A DNA stretch of 64,000 nt. It comes from Tritrichomonas musculus (taxonomy: Eukaryota > Parabasalia > Tritrichomonadida > Tritrichomonadidae). The number at the start of each line of letters is the position of its first letter. Within the stretch, counting starts at the first letter, position 1. The notes below the pieces were generated by a model, which saw only the letters and a list, made by a program, of their open reading frames with translations, made no database searches and was not told where the DNA came from. The position numbers and the translations under genes are program-made. The stretch spans positions 620,001 to 684,000 of the forward strand of contig JAPFFF010000007.1 of the NCBI GenBank assembly GCA_039105265.1, written 5' to 3'. Shown piece by piece: positions 38,956-47,106 of the stretch.

Positions 38956-40593
38956 TCAAATAAATTTTTTTTGCTGAATAAGAGTGTATCTAATATTTTC
39001 TGAATTCCCAAAATCATGTAGAGTAAAAGGTGGATTAAGAGAAATGAAATAATCTAATATTTTTGGAAAATACTCTTCCATTTGTTCTGGATTTAAATTG
39101 AAAAATTGATATGGATCCATTTTAATAATTTGTAAAATGTATTCTGGATCAACTTTAACTTTTATTTCACCTGTTGGATCTCTTAAAATGACATTTAATG
39201 TGAAATATTTTTTGGTATCATTGTGCAAAAAAAAATCAGAACAATCGACAATTTCAGCATAAGTCATAATTGTTTCAAAGCATCCTTCCTGAGGAATATT
39301 TTTCTTAGTAATTAATTCACGCACTGAAAAAAAAGAATTTTTGCTTTCATGATTTATATTTTGGTAAAATTGGCTTTCATCCAAATCCATGTAGTCATCA
39401 TCAGTCTGTAAGTATCTCCCATCATTTTGGTGTTTTTCTTTATCAGAGTCGTTTTCACTAATAATAGAAACATCACTTTCTGAGGAATCACTAATGTAGT
39501 TATTGTATTGATTATGACTATTTTTGCAATTTTGAGTTGGCGTTTTGTCATCATTTGAATTTGGTTTTATTATCTGATCGCTTGTTTTATTATTACTATT
39601 TTTTAATTTACGTTTTTCATCATTTGATGGAAGCTTATCAAAATCTGAATCATCCACAGGTTCAATACCATCATATTCATCAAGAAATTGTGAGTCAAAA
39701 TCGCTTGATGCTAAATCGATAAATCTTTTATTTGTGTTATCTTTAGTATTACTACTAGCAGCGCTCTCTTCTTCTTCATTTGAAAAGTTGTCGCTTTCAT
39801 CATTTGAATCGCTTAAAAATCGTTGATTGCTTTCTCTTATTTGTTGAGGATTATTTCTAGGCATTGGGTTAGTTTGTTTTTCTTGTGATTGTATATTTTG
39901 AGTTGATTTCGTTTGATTAGATTTCTTTGAATATATAAACTTTTGATGATCAATTTTAGATTGAGATTTTCCTTTCAAAAATTCAATTTTTTCATCTGAT
40001 AAAAATATAATACCATATCTTGATTCGATTGGAATCTTAATAAATATTTTAGATCCAGGAGTTATATCAGTTGAAAATGAAAATATAGGTTTTTTTGAGA
40101 TAGCAACAAAATTCCTGGTGCCATCAGACATTAAAATTTTCAATGTGCCTCGTTCAGATCTTTCAAGCGCTCTCCTTTTTTCCAATGGTAATGAAATGTC
40201 AATAACTTCGTTAATTTGAAGAAATATTTGAGGTAGCGTATAACTTTGATTAACATTTTCCCCTTGATAAATAAATTTTCAATGTTTTCAAGCGCTCTCC
40301 TTTTTTCCAATGGGAAATGTCAATAACTTTAGCGTATAACTTTGATTAACGCGAGTTATATCTGGCAGAGGGCATGGTTCGCATGTTTCCAAAATGTCTA
40401 ATTCTATTAAATGTGCGAATATTAATTCATAACTTTTTAATCCAGAATCAATCATTGAATGAAGCCATGAATCTTTTAAAAAAATTCCCTTATTTATGAA
40501 GCTTCTTTTTAAGTTATCTTTAATCATGAATTTTGCTTGAACATATATTAATTCAATTTTTTTTAGCACGTTTACTTTAGGTTCTTCCATCAT
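38956..40593 (-). pseudogene. RMI1-like gene interrupted by a local duplication
   Basis: RMI1 partners topoisomerase III and the BLM/Sgs1 helicase in dissolving Holliday junctions. The N-terminal part, from the ATG at 40593, has WLHSMIDSGLKSYELIFAHL and LDILETCEPCPLPDITRVNQ, and runs out of frame at 40288. The rest reads from about 40267 to 38956: LPQIFLQINEVIDISLPLEKR, then the first OB-fold (LKILMSDGTRNF, PGSKIFIKIP, GIIFLSDEKIEFLKG), an acidic Ser/Asn linker, and a second OB-like C-terminal domain (FFLHNDTKKYF, then GEIKVKVDPEYIL). No usable ATG begins the second part before the OB-fold. The two reading frames are joined through a repeated stretch (40161-40350). It is either a broken gene or an assembly error; the protein parts look well conserved, which favours a functional original. 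Confidence 0.75.
40161..40350. repeat. Imperfect tandem duplication breaking the RMI1-like gene
   Basis: Copy A (40161-40254, 94 bases) and copy B (40286-40350, 65 bases) share TTTCAAGCGCTCTCC and AGCGTATAACTTTGATTAAC. Copy B lacks 25 and 4 internal bases, 29 in all, which shifts the frame. 31 bases (40255-40285) separate them. Copy A carries the intact coding version. Confidence 0.85.

Positions 40594-40594
<1 letters not shown>

Positions 40595-40639
<45 letters not shown>
40595..40639. repeat. 45-base T homopolymer
   Basis: An uninterrupted run of 45 T directly upstream (minus strand: poly-A) of the RMI1-like ATG. Such runs are unstable and hard to sequence, so its length and the neighbouring assembly are uncertain. 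Confidence 0.9.
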
Positions 40640-40640
<1 letters not shown>

Positions 40641-41306
40641 ATTATTATTAATTAAAAAAGCTTTTACCATATCATTAATAATAGTCTTCACTTCATCAGG
40701 AAAAAAATAATGTATAAATGCAGTATTTGATTCCAAAATTGTAAAAATTATGTCATTAAAAATAATTCAAAAAGTGGATTTTAAAATATGTCGAAATTAA
40801 ATGTTCATATCTTTTAAAAAAATGGTTTTATTACATAATTTTATGTTGCGTTTAGATACTAATATTCAATACATATTTTAATTTAATATATTGATAGTAA
40901 ATGCTATATATGCTGATTATATTGTATTCATTTTACTATCAAATAATTAGGCATGCATTATTGATAAATAATGCTAAAGCATTTTTCTTTGTTTTTGAAT
41001 AATCAAAAAGTTATATGTATTCAAAATCACTCCAACATTTTATTTAATGATTAGCACTCATTTCAAATTTCTTTTTAAACTCTATGATATTAAACATGTG
41101 CATGTGTTAGGCATAAATTATTTGTTAAAATAAAAATAATTAAATAAGATATTTTAGTTTTTTCATCGAATCTTTTGAGAGCAGATATTTTTTTAAAAAG
41201 TTGCATATACTAACTATATAAATATTTTTGAAGGGATTTTGTAAGATTTAACGATCAATAACTTCTTTTTAATAAATCTACCTTTTAACAGAAAGAACAA
41301 AAACAA
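40640..41306. other. Divergent intergenic region (RMI1-like / vWA gene)
   Basis: 667 bases of AT-rich DNA. A CCTTT motif lies about 24 bases before the ATG at 41307; CCTTT (M5) is a described trichomonad core-promoter motif, but it is too short to be sure. Nothing else seen. Confidence 0.35.
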
Positions 41307-43094
41307 ATGAAACTGGTTGGACAGCATGCTGTTATTATCTTCATTGATAATTCAGCCATGTCTATTGACGGCGATTTTTTGCCTAATCGACTTGCGGCAC
41401 AAATTAATACTGTTGAAAATTATGCTCAGTGTCTCTTTTCAGAAAATACAAGTCTAAATAACAGTTCTGATGAAGCTAATGGAAATTCTAACATGAATGG
41501 TTTTAATTCTTTTAATCTCGATTATGACAACATTTATGACTATCAAGAAAGAGATTTATTCTCAAATGATTCATTAATTGCAGTTGGAACGATTGGAAGT
41601 GAAGAATTTGGGATTAGAACTTCGTTTACGTCAAATTATATGCGACTCCAAAAAACTTTATCAACAATTACAACTGGTGGGACAGCTTTACTTGATCGAG
41701 CAATTAAACTTGGGTTTATGGCTCTTAAGCATGCTCCGCCTTTGGCGCAATTGAAAATGATATTTTTTCTTAATTCATCCGAATTAACTATTTTAGAAAA
41801 TACATTAGATGACAAAAAAGTGAATGAATTAAACAAAAAGATTTTAGAAAACAAAAAAATCACAGTAAATTTTATCGTTATTGGTGAAAACGACTCTCTT
41901 CTTAAATTCAATAATGTATCAAATATGCAAACCGTTCAAAATTATAATAATACTCCACAAAATATATCAAGTAACAATAATCCACTAAATATTCAAAATT
42001 TGCAAGCAATTCAACCAAATCCAATTCTTCAAAACATGGTTCAAAATCAACAACTTTGTATGCAAAGCCAACAAATAAAGTCGGTTGATACGAGCTCAAA
42101 AAAATCATCGAGGTCAAAAAAGAGTTCATCAAATACTAATGAAACATTATCTGTTTTACAAAGAATTATCAAAAAAGCAAAAAATGCATCGATAATGATT
42201 GTTCAGACATGCAATACAATTTTAAGTGATGTAGTTATGGCTATTGAACTCGGATATCAATTACCTCCAGGTGTACAAATAATACATGGATCTGCAACCT
42301 GTGGAAGCCGTAAACGGAATAGTGCTAATATTAATAGCTGTGTTAACATTAATAACACCAATATTCGAAATGTAAATAATAATCCTGCAATATTTGATCC
42401 TGAGCATGAATTTGATATGGGATATGGGTATAATCCAAGATTTAATGCCAGTAACGTTAATATTAATGTTCCAGATATGCATATTCCTCCTATTGCTTTA
42501 TCCTCTTCAGCCTCAATTCCTTCATCTCCTACAGCAATAAAAAAAGAAAGAAAAGCACAAACCATAAAATCAATTGTTTTCACGAATTCTAATCCATCAG
42601 ATAACCAAAATATTCAAATTCCAGTTGTCAATAATCAAAATTATGAGCAACAAAAGCCGAAACAAACTAGAGGTAGGAAGCCGAAATATATAGCACCATT
42701 CAATATGGATCAAATTGTTTCCTCAAATTCCTTGCCATCTGCTGAAAATAATCCTTCATTCCAACAAATTTTTAATATGAATTATGCTAATATTAATATG
42801 GGTTCAAATGGGAAGAGAGCCACAAAAGAGAAGAAACCAAATAAAATCGCGCTCTCAACATCTTCTTCTGTTGTTTTTTCTACTCCATCTCAAGTTTTTC
42901 CCATAATTCAAACAGATAATATGCCACCAATCCAACAAGCACCTCCTATAGATATAGAAAACCAAAAAAAAAGAAAAGAAAAAAGTGCAAAAAGTAACAA
43001 TCAAGAATCTGAAACAGAAAAAGTTTCTGATGCTTTGAATACTGGAGTAAAGCAAACAAGACAAGTTAAACAAAGAAAACAAAAAAAAGTATGA
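41307..43094 (+). CDS. Divergent Rpn10-like vWA-domain protein with AT-hook
   Basis: The first 200 residues match the vWA domain of Rpn10, the ubiquitin receptor of the 26S proteasome: AVIIFIDNSAMSIDGDFLPNRLAAQINTVE (Rpn10 has IDNSEYSRNGDFPRTRFEAQIDSVE), then LIAVGTIGSE, LQKTLSTITTGGTALLDRAIKLGFMALKH and LKMIFFLNSSE, ITVNFIVIGE. An acidic/Asn insert interrupts it near 48-85. The remaining 395 residues are Asn/Gln/Ser rich and basic, with an AT-hook-like RGRKPK near residue 452 and a Lys-rich end (RKQKKV). The LALAL ubiquitin-interacting motif of typical Rpn10 is not visible, so this may be a nuclear paralog rather than the proteasome subunit. Confidence 0.6.
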   Translation: MKLVGQHAVIIFIDNSAMSIDGDFLPNRLAAQINTVENYAQCLFSENTSLNNSSDEANGNSNMNGFNSFNLDYDNIYDYQERDLFSNDSLIAVGTIGSEEFGIRTSFTSNYMRLQKTLSTITTGGTALLDRAIKLGFMALKHAPPLAQLKMIFFLNSSELTILENTLDDKKVNELNKKILENKKITVNFIVIGENDSLLKFNNVSNMQTVQNYNNTPQNISSNNNPLNIQNLQAIQPNPILQNMVQNQQLCMQSQQIKSVDTSSKKSSRSKKSSSNTNETLSVLQRIIKKAKNASIMIVQTCNTILSDVVMAIELGYQLPPGVQIIHGSATCGSRKRNSANINSCVNINNTNIRNVNNNPAIFDPEHEFDMGYGYNPRFNASNVNINVPDMHIPPIALSSSASIPSSPTAIKKERKAQTIKSIVFTNSNPSDNQNIQIPVVNNQNYEQQKPKQTRGRKPKYIAPFNMDQIVSSNSLPSAENNPSFQQIFNMNYANINMGSNGKRATKEKKPNKIALSTSSSVVFSTPSQVFPIIQTDNMPPIQQAPPIDIENQKKRKEKSAKSNNQESETEKVSDALNTGVKQTRQVKQRKQKKV

Positions 43095-43473
43095 AGAAAA
43101 AGATCCAAAGTGCGATTTTTGTTTTCTTTACAAATGATTTTGAGCAATCTCTGCAAATTGTTGCTTTAGAATCATTATTTTTAATTTTTGATAGTTGGAT
43201 TTTATAGATTTGTTATATGCTTTTGTTACTATTTGTTTATGATTATTTTTATAATATTATGAATTAGTTGTTTTTATTTTATAAATTATAATTATATATC
43301 ATACATTATTTCAAATTGTTATTCAGAAAATGTTAAATAGTCCAATAACAATGATGGTGCATATAAATAAATAAAATAATTATTAATTGTATTAAAAATA
43401 TTAACAATTTATAAATATATATTATAACGAATAATAATACAAGTTTGTTAATCAAACAAAAATAATAAGAAAA
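43095..43473. other. Convergent spacer
   Basis: 379 bases of AT-rich DNA between the vWA gene (plus) and the HECT gene (minus); nothing identified. Confidence 0.4.
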
Positions 43474-45603
43474 TTACTTGAGTCCAAATCCTTCGGTGTA
43501 TTGTAATGCTAATTTCACCTTTTCAACAAGGTCTTCTTTTGTTTTATATTTGGGTAGTACTAATATACTAAAACATGTATGTGCTGTTGGAAGATTTTCA
43601 ACATTCTTACTTGCTTTAATCTTCAAATTTATTTTTCCAAGACCACCTATTGGAGCTCTGTCGGTGCCGGTTGCAAATTTCAAAAATCTTAATTTATCAT
43701 CTTTTGATAATGTTTTAAAGAATTCCCAGAACCATTTGATTTGTCTTGATTTATCTGAATATCCATTAGAACAAGTTGTGCCTGACTTTAAAGCTTCCCA
43801 ATCATAAACTTCAACACCGCTCACTAGAATATCCATTTCTTCTGGTTCAAGAAGTCGATAAGTTGAACAATTGCAAGTCATATCAAAACCTTTTTGAAAA
43901 GAGTTAAAAGGTTTCTCAATTTGTTTTATAAGTTTAAAGTCAATATAACTCTGAATATATTTTTCAAGATTCTGATTTGTAACTGGCGTTTCCATTGGTA
44001 TTTTATCAGAAATTGGAACTTCCTTTTCATCATCGAAAATTGAAACTGTGGCTGAAAATGTCAAATCAGCTTGTGAAACATCTCCGTCATTTTCTTTTAT
44101 TTCTCGGAGACTTAAGAAGCCTGATGCAAGATCTGCATCAATCTCCTTTAAATCATTTATATTTAGTTTTTTGTTGGGATATAGAAGACGTTTATAAACA
44201 ACAAGAGGAAATCGAATTGGTAGAAGTACTGAATTGTGTATTGCTAGTCCAACAACGCAGCCAATAAGGAAAAAAGATCGTTCAGTTTCAAATGTGCAAT
44301 GTGAAAACCACATGTACCGGTCGTTTGTAACGACAAACATTGAAAAATCAGGTGAAAAAAGTTTTTCTGTGATCGAATATAAGAATTCTCGACTTGGTCC
44401 GCCAACATCAACTGCCGCTTCTCCTTCGAAGACAACTTTCAATTTTTTCAGAAAAGATTGTGAATCTTGTCGTGAAAGTTGATTGATTGCGTCTCTAAGT
44501 AGAAATTTACGGCGTATCTTAATAGTCATATAGGATTCGCCTTTAAGGTTTGATTGGTTTGAAGTCATCATTGAATGTTGAGCCATTAGCTGCATTAATT
44601 GCTTAGATTCAGCTTTAGTTACACTCTCTTTTGTTTGCAAAGATAAAGCAAATGGACACTTTTTAAGCAAGCTGGCCCTTCTGCCATGGACATTTTTTCG
44701 TGTGTACAAATCCATTTCTTCGTCTAAGTTAAAGTATTGGTTGATCAATTCATCATAAAAACATGAAACAGGAATAGGGCTATCTGATTCACAGTTTGCT
44801 ACATAGAGAAAAGACATAGCTTTGAGAATTGAATGTATTGTTTCAGAATGAGGATTTGTATTAGGATGATCAGCATAATATGTTGCAATAGCTGTATGAA
44901 AGAAGCCAACCATTTGTTTTCGGAGAAAATGGAGTTGAGATAGCCAAGAACAAAAAACTTTTTTTTCTTCAGATTCTATTGAAGATAAAAGCTTGATTAA
45001 GGGAATAAGCACAGGAGGAGAAATCAAAGGAGAAATAATATCTGGAAAATAAAATAAAATGACAAAAATTCTCATGTTGAGATAAGAATTAAAAAACTTC
45101 TTGTTTCCAGTGACCCATTGAGCAGCAGCTGTTAAGCATGCTAACAGAATATTGCTTACATTTTCCATTTTAGTTAGTTTATCTGAAAACTCAAAAAAGA
45201 ATGAATCATCAATTCTTGAATTTGTAATAGAAAGAGGCATTTCATTTGAATTAAGAATGTGAGCAAAAATTTGTTTATCACTAAATATAGAATTGACTTG
45301 CTTAATGCAAATTTCAGGATTATTAAATTCAGACTGAGCAAAAGTCATTATAGAACTTAAAGTTTCTCTTTGTGTTTCTCCGTAAGTGATATTTTTCATT
45401 GATTCACATAATTTTGGTGATTTCTGATGATTATTAGCATATTGTTGAGCCAACTCAATTAAATCACCTTTTGATTCTATTTTTGATGATAATTTAAAAT
45501 CCTTACAACGCGCACATGATGTATTCTTGCATATGATTTTATCGCACCCAGTTGTAAATTGTTTGTAATAAAGGCGAGAGAGTTGATCGGAGGTGTTTGC
45601 CAT
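43474..45603 (-). CDS. UBE3A (E6AP)-type HECT E3 ubiquitin ligase
   Basis: From the ATG at 45603 the protein has 709 residues; a longer frame upstream begins with TTG and is rejected. Residues about 5-40 form an AZUL zinc-binding domain (RLYYKQFTTGCDKIICKNTS, then CARC), unique to UBE3A ([22 protein letters not shown]). The middle is helical. The HECT domain spans about 365-709: KVVFEGEAAVDVGGPSREF, then RYMWFSHC, the GLAIHNSVLLPIRFPLVVYKRLL stretch, FDMTCNC, GTDRAPIGGLG, and the catalytic LPTAHTCFSILVLP with Cys677. The C-terminal ALQYTEGFGLK mirrors UBE3A (AITYAKGFGML). It should accept ubiquitin from an E2 on Cys677 and pass it to substrates. It is divergent from the neighbouring SUMO-fold gene across 504 bases. 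Confidence 0.9.
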   Translation of the reverse strand: MANTSDQLSRLYYKQFTTGCDKIICKNTSCARCKDFKLSSKIESKGDLIELAQQYANNHQKSPKLCESMKNITYGETQRETLSSIMTFAQSEFNNPEICIKQVNSIFSDKQIFAHILNSNEMPLSITNSRIDDSFFFEFSDKLTKMENVSNILLACLTAAAQWVTGNKKFFNSYLNMRIFVILFYFPDIISPLISPPVLIPLIKLLSSIESEEKKVFCSWLSQLHFLRKQMVGFFHTAIATYYADHPNTNPHSETIHSILKAMSFLYVANCESDSPIPVSCFYDELINQYFNLDEEMDLYTRKNVHGRRASLLKKCPFALSLQTKESVTKAESKQLMQLMAQHSMMTSNQSNLKGESYMTIKIRRKFLLRDAINQLSRQDSQSFLKKLKVVFEGEAAVDVGGPSREFLYSITEKLFSPDFSMFVVTNDRYMWFSHCTFETERSFFLIGCVVGLAIHNSVLLPIRFPLVVYKRLLYPNKKLNINDLKEIDADLASGFLSLREIKENDGDVSQADLTFSATVSIFDDEKEVPISDKIPMETPVTNQNLEKYIQSYIDFKLIKQIEKPFNSFQKGFDMTCNCSTYRLLEPEEMDILVSGVEVYDWEALKSGTTCSNGYSDKSRQIKWFWEFFKTLSKDDKLRFLKFATGTDRAPIGGLGKINLKIKASKNVENLPTAHTCFSILVLPKYKTKEDLVEKVKLALQYTEGFGLK

Positions 45604-46107
45604 TAACTTCCAACCTTTGATTTTACGAAAGAAAAAATTTGAAAGCTTTTTATTCAAAGAAATTCAACTAATTTATGTATTAAATTTTTTAACTGTTCAT
45701 ATTTATCTTAGCATATTTATATATATACATATATATATATTAATAATTGATGATGAAAAAATATATTTATATATAGTTAATAATGAAAATATAGATTTTT
45801 TTAAACATTGACCGAAATAAAAAAAAAAAAAAAAGATTTATTAAAATTAACCTGATTATTTTATTCAATTTTCAAATTTCAATCAATTTTAATTCGACCA
45901 TTCATAATAAGAAATCGAAAAAGATTTATAATATGCTTACTATATTAATTATTAAAATTGATTTCATGATGAAAAAAAAAGTATCATAACTTCAAATTTT
46001 TTAAACTTCCTTTTTATGATAAAAAAAATTTTTTATTAACTTATAAATGAAATCAATTTGACCTTTTTTGATAGTTTACTATTCTTATTTGATAAATTGG
46101 AAATCAA
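45604..46107. other. Divergent intergenic region (HECT ligase / SUMO-fold gene)
   Basis: 504 bases of AT-rich DNA, including a run of ATAT units near 45718-45740 and an A run near 45820. It must hold both promoters. A CCTTT lies about 45 bases before the SUMO-fold ATG. Confidence 0.4.
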
Positions 46108-47013
46108 ATGACAATTACACTTAAACTTAATGAAAATGAAATCGGCTCAACAGAACCTTTTAGAGAGATTTCTGTCTACAGAACTAACACTTTTAATGCA
46201 ATTTTCGACGAATATGAGTCTCAAAAAAACATTAAGCATAAACAATTGCGATATATCTATCGAGGTCGTTTAATCAAAGGTACTGAAACGCCATCATCTC
46301 TTAGAATGAAGAATGGCGATACAATAAAGGTCATTTATTCAAACTCTAATAACCCAATAAATACTATAAACAAATCTGTTAAAATCACCCTTTCTCTAAT
46401 AGATCCCAATGGAATTGATCATCCATTTGAAATAAAGATTGATAGAAAAATTAAAGGTTGGCTAAAAAATAGCTGCCAGATACTTAATCTTGATTATGAT
46501 TCGTTAGCATTTTTTGTAAACGACAAGCTTATTGATGTTGAAAAGACACCTCATCAAATGAAACTTTCTAGTAGTGATAAGGTTTATGCCAAAGATCGTA
46601 TAAATGTTCAGAATGTTGATGATAACGCAATCAAATGTCATGAAGTGCAATCAAAATATTATTCACCCCCTACAAACACAACTCCAATTGCAAACACATC
46701 CAAAAATCCGGTAATTCTTAATCTTAATATTAAAAAGCCAAATAATGAAATAATTCATGTACAAATTGATTCAACTGAAACATTCAAGCACTGTTTTAAA
46801 CCGCTTCTAAAGAAATACAATATCAAAGTAACTGATTACCATTTCATTTATAACAATAAAAGTTTAAATGGAAACGATACTCCAAATGTTCTTCAAATGA
46901 AAGAAGGAGACACAATTAAGATGAAAAAGAAGAATGTTCAAAAGCATAATGACGAAGACTCGCATAATTCCAAATCTGAAGATACTCAAGCATTTACATG
47001 CCTTCTAATTTAA
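46108..47013 (+). CDS. Triple SUMO-fold protein with C-terminal CaaX box
   Basis: A 301-residue protein made of three ubiquitin-like folds of the SUMO/Rad60 SLD type. Domain 1 (about 2-77) ends LRYIYRGRLIKGTETPSSLR then MKNGDTIKV, very like SUMO ([27 protein letters not shown]). Domain 2 (about 90-165) is more divergent (SLAFFVNDKLIDVEKTPHQM). Domain 3 (about 200-277) has YHFIYNNKSLNGNDTPNVLQ then MKEGDTIKM. There is no C-terminal GlyGly, so it is not a conjugated modifier. The last four residues are CLLI, a CaaX box of the kind used by geranylgeranyl transferase I, so membrane anchoring is likely. I infer a membrane-tethered scaffold resembling in principle the prenylated MUB/UBL3 proteins, which have a single ubiquitin fold. 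Confidence 0.78.
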   Translation: MTITLKLNENEIGSTEPFREISVYRTNTFNAIFDEYESQKNIKHKQLRYIYRGRLIKGTETPSSLRMKNGDTIKVIYSNSNNPINTINKSVKITLSLIDPNGIDHPFEIKIDRKIKGWLKNSCQILNLDYDSLAFFVNDKLIDVEKTPHQMKLSSSDKVYAKDRINVQNVDDNAIKCHEVQSKYYSPPTNTTPIANTSKNPVILNLNIKKPNNEIIHVQIDSTETFKHCFKPLLKKYNIKVTDYHFIYNNKSLNGNDTPNVLQMKEGDTIKMKKKNVQKHNDEDSHNSKSEDTQAFTCLLI

Positions 47014-47106
47014 TTTTTATTTTAACCCTTTATATGTTCATATAGTAAATTAAATTAAAAAATATGTGATCTTTATAAATTTACATATAAGACTAATTAT
47101 TATTAT

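Noticed and set aside
40268-40350. A spliceosomal intron in the RMI1-like gene
   Set aside because: No position within the duplicated segment gives GT...AG ends, and the trichomonad 3' intron motif (ACTAACACACAG-like) is absent. Duplication explains the sequence better.
45604-45657. HECT gene starting at a TTG 18 codons upstream
   Set aside because: The ATG at 45603 precedes the AZUL domain directly; a non-ATG start is not needed.
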